A DNA stretch of 64,000 bases from Sphingomonas sp. UNC305MFCol5.2 (lineage in GTDB: Bacteria > Pseudomonadota > Alphaproteobacteria > Sphingomonadales > Sphingomonadaceae): contig NZ_JOOE01000001.1 of assembly GCF_000712135.1 (NCBI RefSeq), forward strand, positions 558,001 through 622,000. Reading direction: 5' to 3'. This document shows, piece by piece, positions 42,719 through 51,587 of this stretch (positions within the stretch are counted from its first letter, which is position 1; the number at the start of each line of letters is the position of its first letter). Position numbers and translations under genes: made by a program. Below the pieces are notes generated by a model. It made no database searches. It was not told where the DNA came from and saw only the letters and a program-made list of their open reading frames with translations.

Positions 42719-45283
42719 TCACGCAGTCCAGTTGATCCGCCGGCGCCGCTTGATCGCTTCGAGCAACAGGAGCACGAACACCGCGGCAAGCACGGCGGCC
42801 ACTCCCTGCCCCGCGCCGAGCGGCGCAAAGCGGAGCACCGCGCTCACGGCCGGTACGAACTGCGCCAGCGCAAGCACGAGGAAGATCACCGCGACTACCG
42901 TGGCGAAAGCGGCGTTCGGGCGCAGCACCGCACTCGCGATCGACGCGGAGAAGGACCGATTGACGAGCACCAGGGCAAGAACTGCGCCGACCAGCGCGAA
43001 GAACATCGTCGACCGCAATGCCAGCTCTCCGGTTCCATTGAAGAATGACCAGAGAACCAGACCTCCGACCGAAGCAAAAGCGAACAGGCCCTGTCCTGCG
43101 GACCATATGATCAGGTCACCGGACAGCAGCGCGCTGGTCGGCGCACGCGGCGGCCGGCGCATGACATCGGCTTCCTCGGTCTCGGCCTCGAACACAAGCG
43201 AGCAAACGGGATCGATGATCATCTCGAGCAACGCGATATGTATGGGGGCGAGGAGAACCGGCAGGCCGAACAGCAGAGGCATCAACGCCAATCCCGCGAC
43301 CGGCACATGCACGGCGACGATGAAACCCATCGCCTTTCTGAGATTGTCGTAGATCCGCCGCCCGACCCGGATCGCCGTGACGATCGAGCCGAAATCGTCG
43401 TCGAGCAGCACGATCGACGAAGCCTCGCGCGCGACGTCGGTGCCACGGCCACCCATGGCGATCCCGATATGCGCAGCTTTGAGCGACGGCGCATCATTCA
43501 CTCCATCGCCGGTCATCCCGACGATCTCGCCGCGAGCCTTGAGCGCCTCGACGATCCGCAGCTTTTGTTCCGGCATGATCCGCGCGAAGATCGTGATCTC
43601 CATGACCTTTGCCGCAAGCGCCGCGTCGCTCATCGACGCGAGCATCGCGCCGGTCACGACCTCGCCCCCATCGATCCCGGCACGTGCAGCGATCGCGCGG
43701 GCAGTCTCGGGATAGTCGCCGGTGATCATCACCACGCGGATGCCGGCGTTGCGGCACTGCCGGACGGCATCCGGGACCGAGGGACGGAGCGGATCCTGCA
43801 GCCCGACCAATCCGCGGAACGCGAAGGTGAAGCCGCGCTGGGTGTCGGGCAGCCCCGCCCCGTGCCACTGCGCTTCGGCGACCCCAAGCACGCGCAGTCC
43901 TTGCGAGGCCATCTCATCGACTGCGACCTCGATCCCGGCGCGCGCGGCGAGGTCGAGGTTGCACAGCTCGGCGATCGCCTCCGGAGCCCCTTTGGTGGCG
44001 ACCACCTGATCTCCGTCGGGCTCGCCTGTGGTCCAGACATGCGAGACCGCGAGCAGGCCCGGATCGAGCGGATAGCGGTGGCGCAGGTCCCAGCCTGGCT
44101 CCTGGCGGCGCGGCAGGTCGGCCGTCCCGTCGCGGCCGGCAAGGTCATGAAAGGCGATCTCCATCGGATCGAACGGTTGCGGCACACTGGCGAGAATGCC
44201 GAGCTCGGCGAGCTGCCAGAAATCCCCCGACAAGGCGGTCTCGCCGCCTCCCTCGAATTTGCTGCCGTCGGGCAATCGAAGCTCGACGACGGTCATGCGG
44301 TTCTGGGTGAGCGTCCCCGTCTTGTCGGTGCACAGCACCGTCGCCGAGCCCAGCGTTTCGATCGCCGCGGCGCGCCGGGCGAGCACGCGAACCCGCGACA
44401 TGCGCATCGCCCCCATCGCCATGAACACGGTCAGGACGACGGGAAATTCCTCGGGCAGCATCGACATGCCGAGCGCAATCCCCGCAAGCGCGCCCTCGAG
44501 CCAGGCATCGCGCAACAGCCCATAGAGCAGGACGGCGAGCAGGCTAGCCGCGGCACCCCCGGCCGCGAAGGCCAGCACGAGGCGCCGGGTCTGGCGATAG
44601 AGCCGGGGTGCGGCAGTCTCGAGGCCGGCCAGCGACTGGCCGATCCGGCCGATCTCGCTTCGCAGGCCCGTCGCCGCGACGAGGCAGAGCCCGCTGCCAC
44701 GGGCCACCAGCGTGCCCGAGAAGACATAAGGAAGCGCACCGCCGCCCGGCCGGGGGAGCCCGGCCGGCGGGTCGACGGCGAGCCCGGATTTCTGAACAGG
44801 AACCGATTCGCCGGTCAGCAGCGATTCGTCGAGGTACAAACTGTCATTTTCGAGCACCCAGCCATCGGCCGGGACCCGATCTCCCTCGGCAAGCACCACC
44901 AGGTCGCCGCGCACCACCTCGCGCCCCGGAATGCGCTTCCGCTCGCCATCGCGCACCACCAACGCGCGCGGACTCGCCAGGTCGCGCAGCGCCTCCAGCG
45001 CGCGTTCGCTGCGCGACTCCTGGACCACGGTGATCAGCACCGAGAAGCCGGCAAGCGCGATCAGGATCAGCGCTTCCGCAAGGTCGCCGAGGGCCAGATA
45101 GACGATGCCGCCCGCTACGAGCAGTGCCAGCATGGGCTCGCGCAACACCTCGAGGACGATCGCCAGGAACGTGCGTCCGCCCTGGCGGGGTAGCTCGTTA
45201 GGGCCCTCGGCTGCGAGCCGCAGCGAGGCGTTGCGCGCGCTGAGCCCGGGATGCGGCGCCGGGCTCTTTGCGGCACTCTTCAT
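42719..45283 (-). CDS. Cation-transporting P-type ATPase (calcium-pump-like, P2 group)
   Basis: The 854-residue protein has the full P-type order: N-terminal cation ATPase domain, TGES at about 157-160 (DESLLTGESVPVQ), the span-4 motif MLPEEFPVVL at 275-284, phosphorylation Asp320 (CTDKTGTLTQNRM), KGAPE nucleotide site, MITGDYPETA and the hinge TGDGVNDAPSLKAAHIGIAMGGRGTDVAREA. Ten spans are likely. PEEFP in place of the classical PEGLP is seen in a bacterial subgroup; the transported ion (Ca2+ or another divalent) cannot be fixed. ATG 45283 starts directly before the family N-terminus. It is 40 bp downstream of a universal stress gene and probably co-transcribed. Confidence 0.9.
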   Translation of the reverse strand: MKSAAKSPAPHPGLSARNASLRLAAEGPNELPRQGGRTFLAIVLEVLREPMLALLVAGGIVYLALGDLAEALILIALAGFSVLITVVQESRSERALEALRDLASPRALVVRDGERKRIPGREVVRGDLVVLAEGDRVPADGWVLENDSLYLDESLLTGESVPVQKSGLAVDPPAGLPRPGGGALPYVFSGTLVARGSGLCLVAATGLRSEIGRIGQSLAGLETAAPRLYRQTRRLVLAFAAGGAAASLLAVLLYGLLRDAWLEGALAGIALGMSMLPEEFPVVLTVFMAMGAMRMSRVRVLARRAAAIETLGSATVLCTDKTGTLTQNRMTVVELRLPDGSKFEGGGETALSGDFWQLAELGILASVPQPFDPMEIAFHDLAGRDGTADLPRRQEPGWDLRHRYPLDPGLLAVSHVWTTGEPDGDQVVATKGAPEAIAELCNLDLAARAGIEVAVDEMASQGLRVLGVAEAQWHGAGLPDTQRGFTFAFRGLVGLQDPLRPSVPDAVRQCRNAGIRVVMITGDYPETARAIAARAGIDGGEVVTGAMLASMSDAALAAKVMEITIFARIMPEQKLRIVEALKARGEIVGMTGDGVNDAPSLKAAHIGIAMGGRGTDVAREASSIVLLDDDFGSIVTAIRVGRRIYDNLRKAMGFIVAVHVPVAGLALMPLLFGLPVLLAPIHIALLEMIIDPVCSLVFEAETEEADVMRRPPRAPTSALLSGDLIIWSAGQGLFAFASVGGLVLWSFFNGTGELALRSTMFFALVGAVLALVLVNRSFSASIASAVLRPNAAFATVVAVIFLVLALAQFVPAVSAVLRFAPLGAGQGVAAVLAAVFVLLLLEAIKRRRRINWTA

Positions 45284-45323
45284 AGCTACATCGTCCTTCC
45301 TGCTTGCCCGTGCGACGGCCCGT

Positions 45324-45746
45324 TCAATCGCGTACGACAAACACCGAGCAGCGCGCATGGCGAACGACCCGATCCGCATTCGCCCCCAGAAGATAATCCT
45401 TCATCTGCGGGCGATGCGAGGAGAGTATGACGAGGTCGGCCCCGATCCGTTCGGCCACCGCAAGAACGCCGCGATAGACACTGCCGGTCGCGACATGATG
45501 ATCGACACCGGTGATGTCGGTGACCGAGCCCGCGAGCGAGGCGAGCCGTGCCGCGGCGACGTCCACGAATTCCTGAAACGTGATCGGCGACCATTGCGCC
45601 TCCAGCATGAGGTTCCAGTCGGGAACGACCGTGACGAGCGCGAGCGCGGCGTCAAAGTGCCGACAGAGTGTCACCGCCGTCGGCAATGATTTCTGCCACG
45701 AGCTGGGCTGGTCGAGATCGACCGGTACCAGGATGCTGCGATACAT
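45324..45746 (-). CDS. Universal stress protein, single domain (UspF-like)
   Basis: The 140-residue cytoplasmic protein has the Usp opening MYRSILVPVDLDQPSSW, TVVPDWNL, and the C-terminal nucleotide-site region LVILSSHRPQMKDYLLGANADRVVRHARCSVFVVR. The ATG at 45746 follows GGAGAG. Single-domain Usp proteins bind ATP or AMP and aid survival under growth arrest or low oxygen. It is the first gene of a unit with the P-type ATPase and is divergent from the VIT transporter across one dyad. Confidence 0.92.
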   Translation of the reverse strand: MYRSILVPVDLDQPSSWQKSLPTAVTLCRHFDAALALVTVVPDWNLMLEAQWSPITFQEFVDVAAARLASLAGSVTDITGVDHHVATGSVYRGVLAVAERIGADLVILSSHRPQMKDYLLGANADRVVRHARCSVFVVRD

Positions 45747-45831
45747 GGCGCTCTCCCCAATTGCTTCCGTCGGCGGCCTGATGCCCCCGGGAGTCACCGG
45801 GCCGTCGTAGCGCCGCTGCGCCATGCCGCCC

Positions 45832-45847
45832 CTCGGTAGGTTACGTA
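45832..45847. promoter_or_regulatory. 16-bp FixJ-like dyad shared by the Usp/ATPase and VIT/nuclease units
   Basis: Plus strand CTCGGTAGGTTACGTA, minus strand TACGTAACCTACCGAG (seven of eight arm positions). It lies between divergent starts, 35 bp from the VIT ATG and 85 bp from the Usp ATG. Confidence 0.5.
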
Positions 45848-45882
45848 GTCACTCCTGCAGCATGCGATGGCATGATGCGCCG

Positions 45883-46584
45883 ATGACCAGATTGAAGCGG
45901 CATATTGAGCGGCACGCAGTCTCGCGGATCGGATGGCTTCGCGCGGCGGTACTCGGCGCCAATGACGGGATCGTGTCGACGGGCAGCCTGATCGTCGGCA
46001 TCGCCGCATCCGGCGCGGCGAAGGAGCAGGTGCTCCTCGCCGGCGTGGCAGCACTTGCCGCTGGCGCGATGTCGATGGCGGCAGGCGAATATGTCTCGGT
46101 CAGCTCGCAATCCGACACCGAAAAGGCCGACCTTGCCCGTGAGACCCGCGAGCTCGCGGAGCAGCCGGAGCTGGAGCGGGAAGAGCTTGCGGGGATTTAT
46201 GAGCGTCGCGGGCTGGATCGCAGGCTCGCCCTCAAGGTCGCGGATCAGCTGATGGTCAGCGACGCGCTTGGCGCCCATGCGCGCGACGAGCTCGGGATCT
46301 CCGAAATCTCGACTGCGCGTCCGCTCCAAGCGGCGTTCGCCTCCGCAGCGACGTTCAGTATCGGCGCGGCAGCACCTTTACTCTCGGTGCTGCTGGCGCC
46401 ATCCGCAATGCTGGCGGCGAGCGTTGCCCTCACGTCGCTGCTGTGCCTCGCGGTGCTCGGCGGGCTCGGCGCGCTCGCCGGTGGCGCGAAGCCGGCGCGG
46501 TCGATCGTACGCGTTACCTTCTGGGGCGCTTTCGCCATGGCTCTCACTGCCGGTGTGGGGCTGCTGTTCGGCACGAGCATCTAG
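45883..46584 (+). CDS. VIT1/CCC1-family metal transporter
   Basis: The 233-residue membrane protein matches the VIT/CCC1 (DUF125) family: HAVSRIGWLRAAVLGANDGIVSTGSLIVGIAASG at the start, the GAMSMAAGEYVSVSSQSDTEKADL segment with metal-site residues, and three spans in the last third. These proteins move Fe2+ or Mn2+ out of the cytosol; in bacteria they guard against free iron. The start is placed at ATG 45883 by family length; ATG 45862 would add seven residues. It is followed after 33 bp by the beta-CASP nuclease gene. Confidence 0.9.
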   Translation: MTRLKRHIERHAVSRIGWLRAAVLGANDGIVSTGSLIVGIAASGAAKEQVLLAGVAALAAGAMSMAAGEYVSVSSQSDTEKADLARETRELAEQPELEREELAGIYERRGLDRRLALKVADQLMVSDALGAHARDELGISEISTARPLQAAFASAATFSIGAAAPLLSVLLAPSAMLAASVALTSLLCLAVLGGLGALAGGAKPARSIVRVTFWGAFAMALTAGVGLLFGTSI

Positions 46585-46617
46585 AGCATCCACTCGCCCA
46601 TACCCGGAAAGGCAATC

Positions 46618-48186
46618 ATGACGCTTGAACTCACTTTCCACGGCGCGGCAGGCACCGTGACAGGGTCCTGCATGGAACTGCGCGCGGGCGCGCAGCGCAT
46701 TCTTGTCGATTGCGGCCTGTTCCAGGGATCGCGCAGTCTCGAGGCGCTCAATCACGAGCCTTTGCCGTTCGACCCGCGCAAGGTCGACGTCATCATACTC
46801 ACCCACGCCCATCTCGACCATTCGGGGCGACTGCCGGTACTGGCACGAAACGGCTGTCGGGCGAAAATCTGGTGCACGCCGCCCACGGGCCAGCTGCTCG
46901 CGCCGCTGCTCGCCGACTCCGCCCGACTTCAGGCCAGCGATGCAGAACGGCGCAACCGCCGGCCTGATCGCGCCGGGCTGACGGCGTTCGAACCGCTTTA
47001 CGACGATCGTGACGTCGAGCGGACGGTCGAGCAAGTCGAGACACTACGCTACGGTCTGTGGTCGAAAATCGCACCGGGCGTGGAATTACGGTTCAGCGAT
47101 GCGCATCACATCCTTGGTTCGGCGTCGGTCGAGGTCCGGGCCGGCGGGCAGCATCTTCTGTTTTCCGGCGATATCGGCACGGCGGCCGCGGACGCCATCG
47201 AGCCGCAGGCGCCCCCGGAAAGGTGGGATCATCTGATCTGCGAAGCCACCTATGGCGACAGGGACCGGCAACTCTATTCGCTCGCCGAACGTCGCGAGAT
47301 TTTGGCCACCTGCGTCGAGCCGGCATTGGCAAAAGGTGGCAATCTGCTGATCCCGGCCTTTGCTCTGGAACGTACCCAGGCAGTCCTCGGCGACCTTGTC
47401 GCGCTTTTCGCATCGGGGCGCCTTCGGCCGAGCCCGGTATTCGTCGACTCGCCGCTGGCTGACCGCGTGACTCGCGCCTATCGGCGATATGACGACGGCG
47501 AGAGCCCTTCCCCGTTCGACGATCCCCATGTCCAGTTCACCTCTACCGTCGACGAGTCCAGGGCGCTCAACCGCGTCTCCGGCGCAATCATCCTCGCCGG
47601 CTCGGGGATGTGCACCGGGGGGCGTATCCGCCACCATCTGGTGCGCAACCTGCCACGCGCCAATTCGACCGTGCTGCTGGTCGGCTACCAGGCGCGCGGC
47701 ACCCTGGGCGCGGTACTTCAATCGGGGTCGGAGACCGTCCGGATAATGGGGTACGACATCCGGGTTCGCGCCGAGATCATGTCGGTGGATGCCTATTCGG
47801 CGCACGCCGACCGTGCCGGCCTGTTGCGATGGCTGGAAAGGCGTGCGCCGGTGGCCGGCAGCCTGTTCCTCGACCACGGCGAAATCCCCGCGCTCGACCG
47901 GCTCGCCGCCGATGCGAGCGAGATTCCGGGTCTGCCGAAGCCACTCGTGCCGATGCTCGGCGAACGATTCCGCCTCGACAAAGGTTCGCCGGCACGGCGT
48001 ATCGGCGAGCCCCGGCCCCAGGCGGCCGATCTGGTGGCGCCGCAAGACTGGCGCAACCGTTATGGAGCCTTCGTGTCGTCGCTCGAATACAGGCTGCGCG
48101 CATTGCCGTCGGACGCGGCGCGCCGGCGCGCGATCGAGGCAGCGGAGCGGGCCATTCGCGGACAGGAGGCGTCCGGGCATCCGTAA
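46618..48186 (+). CDS. Metallo-beta-lactamase/beta-CASP RNase-like hydrolase
   Basis: The 522-residue cytoplasmic protein is a beta-CASP nuclease of the YSH1/CPSF73 type. Zinc motif 2 is THAHLDHSG (His63, His65, Asp67, His68). Other family marks are FHGAAGTVTGSC, DCGLFQG, the motif 3 region DAHHILGSASVEV, SGDIG, the beta-CASP block AGSGMCTGGRIRHHL and the late VDAYSAHADRAGL. Such enzymes process RNA ends. The C-terminal 60 residues (after MLGERFRLDKG) are variable. It is co-oriented with the VIT gene 33 bp upstream and so may be expressed in the same low-oxygen response. Confidence 0.92.
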   Translation: MTLELTFHGAAGTVTGSCMELRAGAQRILVDCGLFQGSRSLEALNHEPLPFDPRKVDVIILTHAHLDHSGRLPVLARNGCRAKIWCTPPTGQLLAPLLADSARLQASDAERRNRRPDRAGLTAFEPLYDDRDVERTVEQVETLRYGLWSKIAPGVELRFSDAHHILGSASVEVRAGGQHLLFSGDIGTAAADAIEPQAPPERWDHLICEATYGDRDRQLYSLAERREILATCVEPALAKGGNLLIPAFALERTQAVLGDLVALFASGRLRPSPVFVDSPLADRVTRAYRRYDDGESPSPFDDPHVQFTSTVDESRALNRVSGAIILAGSGMCTGGRIRHHLVRNLPRANSTVLLVGYQARGTLGAVLQSGSETVRIMGYDIRVRAEIMSVDAYSAHADRAGLLRWLERRAPVAGSLFLDHGEIPALDRLAADASEIPGLPKPLVPMLGERFRLDKGSPARRIGEPRPQAADLVAPQDWRNRYGAFVSSLEYRLRALPSDAARRRAIEAAERAIRGQEASGHP

Positions 48187-48262
48187 CCTTCCCAGGCGAA
48201 AAAGTTCCCCGGAACGCGAATCCTCCCCATGCTCGCCCGAGTGGCGAATCGAGGAGATGCCC

Positions 48263-48340
48263 ATGTACGCACTCGATGCCTTTGCCAGGGACCGGCACCG
48301 CCGGATCCGCCATGCCGGCCCGCGAGCCGGCGGCAGGTGA
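48263..48340 (+). CDS. Very small open frame (25 residues)
   Basis: The frame begins ATG 48263 behind GAGGAG at 48251-48256 and encodes MYALDAFARDRHRRIRHAGP plus five residues. It is basic, with no known relative. The good ribosome site and the position before another small gene are the only support; it may instead act as a leader. Confidence 0.3.
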   Translation: MYALDAFARDRHRRIRHAGPRAGGR

Positions 48341-48353
48341 CGCAGGCGAGACC

Positions 48354-48527
48354 ATGCGCATCCGATCCCCCCATCACCATCTTCGCAAGGGGCTGACGCA
48401 TCCAAACCGGCTCGTCGCCGCGTTCGCATGGGTGTTCTTTCTGGTCCTGCTGTGGATGCTGGTTCGTGTCGCGGCGGTCCTGCTCGACGACTTCTGGGTG
48501 CTGGTTATCGCAATGTCGCAGCCTTGA
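48354..48527 (+). CDS. Small single-span membrane protein
   Basis: The 57-residue product (ATG 48354) has a basic, His-rich start (MRIRSPHHHLRKGL) and one strong membrane span from about residue 21 to 45 (VAAFAWVFFLVLLWMLVRVA), then a short acidic and hydrophobic end. No family is known to me. It sits alone between the beta-CASP gene and a convergent L,D-transpeptidase. Confidence 0.5.
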   Translation: MRIRSPHHHLRKGLTHPNRLVAAFAWVFFLVLLWMLVRVAAVLLDDFWVLVIAMSQP

Positions 48528-48598
48528 ATCGGCGGTCGCGCGCATCCTCGCCTCTCCGCAGCGGCGCTGCCGTGCCGTCACCGCCGGAACCGGCAGCT

Positions 48599-49594
48599 TT
48601 AGCGTGGCGCTTCGCTCTCGATCAGCGCAATCGGGCTTGCGCCGCTGCGCAGCGAGTCCGCGGTCACGATCACGGTGGTGCCCGGTACGAGCAACCCGGC
48701 GACGCGTCTGCGGAAATCGGGGTCGGCGCTGAAGCGATCCCCAAGGTCAGCGACGGGCGCACCGGAGGGCGTCCGCCCCGGAAGCATCACCGTAAACCAG
48801 TGATAGCCGCCGGCATCGACCGCGCGTAGTACATAGGCCGTCGTTCCCGCGACGGCGCCGCGGATCACCACCGGCGCCGAGCCGATCACCTCGCCGTTGC
48901 GCAGCACGACAACGCGGCGATCGCCACCGCTGACGACGATCGACAATGGACCTTCGGACGCGCGCTCGGGGTGCCACTCCGGGGCTTCCGACGCCGCGCC
49001 CTCGTCAGCGCCGAGGAGGTTCGCGGTCGGCGCCAGCCGTGGCACGGCCGCGCGGTCAGTAACGATCACCGTCATCCCCAGGCGCGTGACGCCGTACAGA
49101 AGCCGGGCAAACTCGAGCGGCAGGCGGATGCAGCCATGCGAGGCGGGATAGCCGGGGAGTTCGCCGGCGTGGAGCGCAACCCCCTGCCAGGTGAGACGCT
49201 GCATATAGGGCATGGGCGCATTGTCGTAGATCGTCGAGAAATGGCGCGCGTGCTTCTGCAGAATCGTGAAAATCCCGGTTGGCGTCTGGTAGCCATCGCG
49301 GCCCGTCGAAACCGTCGAAATCGCGATCGGCACGCCGTTTCGGTAGAGGATCGCGCGCTGGGTAGCGCGGTTGACGATGAGCAACACGGGGCCCTCCGGC
49401 GCAATCTCGGGCGCCCAAAGAAACTCGCCGGGCTTTAGCCGCGCGACTGCTTCCATAACGGTGCCCTCGTGAAGCGACACCTGCGCTGCGGCACCACTCA
49501 CCGTCGAGACGGCGAGCAGCGCGGCCATGAACGCTTTGCGCCCTGACGATGGCCGCGCTCTCGCGAGAGGATGACGTGGACCCGAGGGCAGCAT
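48599..49594 (-). CDS. L,D-transpeptidase (YkuD family) with signal peptide
   Basis: This periplasmic enzyme cross-links peptidoglycan or attaches proteins to it. The 331-residue precursor has a signal segment ending near SGAAA/QVS (residue 38), a YkuD domain with PTGIFTILQK and the catalytic SHGCIRLPLEFA (His and Cys), and a C-terminal beta-rich repeat-like half (PLSIVVSGGDRRVVVLRNGEV) that resembles a second, degenerate YkuD-type fold without the Cys. The start is ATG 49594; an internal ATG 22 codons in would give a more compact signal peptide. I saw no dyad at its promoter. Confidence 0.88.
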   Translation of the reverse strand: MLPSGPRHPLARARPSSGRKAFMAALLAVSTVSGAAAQVSLHEGTVMEAVARLKPGEFLWAPEIAPEGPVLLIVNRATQRAILYRNGVPIAISTVSTGRDGYQTPTGIFTILQKHARHFSTIYDNAPMPYMQRLTWQGVALHAGELPGYPASHGCIRLPLEFARLLYGVTRLGMTVIVTDRAAVPRLAPTANLLGADEGAASEAPEWHPERASEGPLSIVVSGGDRRVVVLRNGEVIGSAPVVIRGAVAGTTAYVLRAVDAGGYHWFTVMLPGRTPSGAPVADLGDRFSADPDFRRRVAGLLVPGTTVIVTADSLRSGASPIALIESEAPR

Positions 49595-49717
49595 CAATTC
49601 AGTCCTTCATGGTAAAACGACGCGCCGGACACCGGTCCGGGGCGGGAGGCGGCACGGGTCCCGGCGGCCTTCGGCCGGACCGGAATCGGGCGCTCATCCG
49701 ACTTGCGTCCCGGACGT

Positions 49718-50521
49718 TCAATGCGCCAGAAACAGGGGGACCGGGCACTCGTCGAGCATGCGCTTGCTGACTCCCCCGAAAACGGCCTCGACGAAGCGGC
49801 TGTGACCGAAGCCACCCATCACCAGATAGGCTGCCTCGACTTCATCGATGACATCGAGGATGACCGTGCTCGGAATGTCGACCATCGCACTCTCGCGACG
49901 AACGACAGGCCTGATGTCGTGGCGCGACAGATAGGCGGCGGCTTCCTCTGCCGGCTGCTTTACCGAGCCGTCTGCGACCTCGAGGATCGTGACGGCGCTC
50001 GCCTTCCGGAGGAGCGGTACAGCGGCCCGAAGTGCCGCTTCCGCCTCGGGTGAGCCGTCCCAGGCGATCAGCGCATGACCGAATGCATCAAAGCCTCTCG
50101 CGCTTTCGGGGACAGCCACGACGGCCCGCCCGGATTTGATCACGACCTCGCCTACGAGCGCGCGCATGTCGGGATATGCGACCTGCCCGAGTTCCCGGTT
50201 GAGCACGATGAGATCTGCGAGCCCGGCTGCCTCGCGCATGCAAGGGCTCAGGAACCCTGTCGTGTCATGCCAGGTAAAGGGTACCTCCTCCCTTGCGAGG
50301 CGCGGCTCCATGTGCGCGCGATTGCGCCGTTCGCGGTCCTGTTCGTCCGCGGCCAGAACGTCTGCGGCCCCGCTCATCGCGAAGTCCGCCGCGAGAACCG
50401 GCACGACCGCCACGTCGACGCAGGTCAGGTGCCCATCGAGGGCACGCGCGAGATCGAGAGCCGCCTGGAAACGCGCTTCCTGGCCGGTATCGTGATGCAT
50501 CAGAACGAGCACATTCTTCAT
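49718..50521 (-). CDS. Universal stress protein, two-domain
   Basis: The 267-residue protein begins MKNVLVLMHHDTGQEARFQAAL and has two Usp-type halves. The second half ends with the nucleotide-site region AAYLVMGGFGHSRFVEAVFGGVSKRML and PVPLFLAH. It is a close paralogue of the gene at 61966-62766 (same opening and closing patterns). The ATG at 50521 has a purine-rich GGGAGG upstream. A TGCG-N8-CGGA dyad ends 54 bp before the start. Likely cytoplasmic, aiding survival in low oxygen or energy stress. Confidence 0.92.
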   Translation of the reverse strand: MKNVLVLMHHDTGQEARFQAALDLARALDGHLTCVDVAVVPVLAADFAMSGAADVLAADEQDRERRNRAHMEPRLAREEVPFTWHDTTGFLSPCMREAAGLADLIVLNRELGQVAYPDMRALVGEVVIKSGRAVVAVPESARGFDAFGHALIAWDGSPEAEAALRAAVPLLRKASAVTILEVADGSVKQPAEEAAAYLSRHDIRPVVRRESAMVDIPSTVILDVIDEVEAAYLVMGGFGHSRFVEAVFGGVSKRMLDECPVPLFLAH

Positions 50522-50575
50522 CGTCGCCTCCCTTGGAAATGTGGCGAGGCTATGGGCGCCGGCCGGCACGCGACA

Positions 50576-50591
50576 TGCGGAATGTTACGGA
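50576..50591. promoter_or_regulatory. 16-bp FixJ-like dyad upstream of the 49718-50521 Usp gene
   Basis: TGCGGAATGTTACGGA, six of eight arm positions (one change in each arm). It ends 54 bp from the Usp ATG, matching the spacing of better sites. Confidence 0.4.
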
Positions 50592-50699
50592 CGCGCGCGG
50601 CGTGGGATGATGGCCTGGCTCAGGCGCGGCTGGTCCCAATGCTCGATCGGTCGCGATGGAGAATGAGGCATCTCGGACTCGAGCCCGCGCTCCAGTACC

Positions 50700-50715
50700 T
50701 ACGGATGTCCCCGAT
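50700..50715. promoter_or_regulatory. 16-bp FixJ-like dyad upstream of the 50815 membrane gene
   Basis: TACGGATGTCCCCGAT, seven of eight arm positions. It ends 75 bp before ATG 50791 and 99 bp before the preferred ATG 50815. Confidence 0.45.
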
Positions 50716-50814
50716 CCCCCACGCGATGCCGATGAACTCGCGGAGGTTCGTAACTTTCCCAATCGATCCTTTCCGCCGCGCCGCGCATCCATGTCCGGCA
50801 CGCTGGAGAAAGTG

Positions 50815-51399
50815 ATGTCGCAATTCGGCAAGATATCGGCGGGTGCCGCCTGTGCGGCGAGCATTGCCTATGGGGTAGCGCAGATCCTGCAGGTTGCCGG
50901 GATGCTGCCGACGCCGCTCGACCGCTTCCTGATCTTCGCGCCTTCGCTGGTCTTGGCGCCGTGCTTCGTGCTGGCACTCGTCGCGGCATGTGTGCACGCC
51001 TCCCCATCGCAACGGATCTGGCGGTTCTCCGCACTCTCCTTCGCGCTGCTCTATGCGGGTCTGGTGAGCGTCGTGTACGTCAGCCAGCTCGGCGTGGTCC
51101 TGCCCCGCGAGCTGTCAGGCACCGGGACCGGCTTCGAAATCGTCGGTTGCTGTTCGTTCCGGCAACCGATGACCGTCATCGACCTGCTCGGCTATATCTA
51201 TATGAGCCTCGCGATGCTGTTGCTTGCGCCCAGCTTCGACGGGCGACTCCGCCTGCTGCTCACTCTCAACGGGTTGCTCGCGATCCCCATCTTTCTGCAG
51301 CTCTTCTGGCCGGCGCTGATCTGGCTCGCCGCGCCGTGGCTGATCCTCTTTCCTGCCGCCATGCTCCTGCTGGCGTTTCATTTCCACGGAGACGAATGA
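50815..51399 (+). CDS. Hypothetical multi-span membrane protein
   Basis: The 194-residue protein has about six membrane spans (for example FAPSLVLAPCFVLALVAACV and WLILFPAAMLLLAFHF) and starts MSQFGKISAGAACAASIAYG. The ATG at 50815 has GGAGAAAG just before; ATG 50791 would add eight residues. No family is recognised with certainty, although the overall layout resembles small DUF-type integral membrane proteins. The stop overlaps the next small gene. A dyad upstream suggests membership of the stress regulon. Confidence 0.65.
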   Translation: MSQFGKISAGAACAASIAYGVAQILQVAGMLPTPLDRFLIFAPSLVLAPCFVLALVAACVHASPSQRIWRFSALSFALLYAGLVSVVYVSQLGVVLPRELSGTGTGFEIVGCCSFRQPMTVIDLLGYIYMSLAMLLLAPSFDGRLRLLLTLNGLLAIPIFLQLFWPALIWLAAPWLILFPAAMLLLAFHFHGDE

Positions 51400-51587
51400 T
51401 GCCGCACAAACCCTTGGGACCCGCACCCGACACGATCGATCCCCACGCTCCTGCGGAAGCGCCGCGGATCGATTGTCCGGTCGAGCAGCCAACCCGCGGC
51501 ACACCGGAGTTCAATTGTCCACCGGACCCGAGCTACCGGCCCGATGAGGCGCCGCAGGAGCAGCCATCGTCGGATCCGGACATCTAG
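51396..51587 (+). CDS. Small Pro-rich hypothetical protein
   Basis: The 63-residue product (ATG 51396, overlapping the previous stop) is Pro/Asp/Glu-rich (PLGPAPDTIDPHAPAEAPR, FNCPPDPSYRPDEAP), acidic and probably disordered. Two cysteines are present. It is most likely translated together with the preceding membrane protein. No function can be given. Confidence 0.45.
   Translation: MMPHKPLGPAPDTIDPHAPAEAPRIDCPVEQPTRGTPEFNCPPDPSYRPDEAPQEQPSSDPDI

Noticed and set aside
48205..48220. TTCC-N8-CGAA before the small genes at 48263
   Set aside because: Only one arm fits the FixJ-like repeat; the other has two changes, so it is too weak to list as a site.
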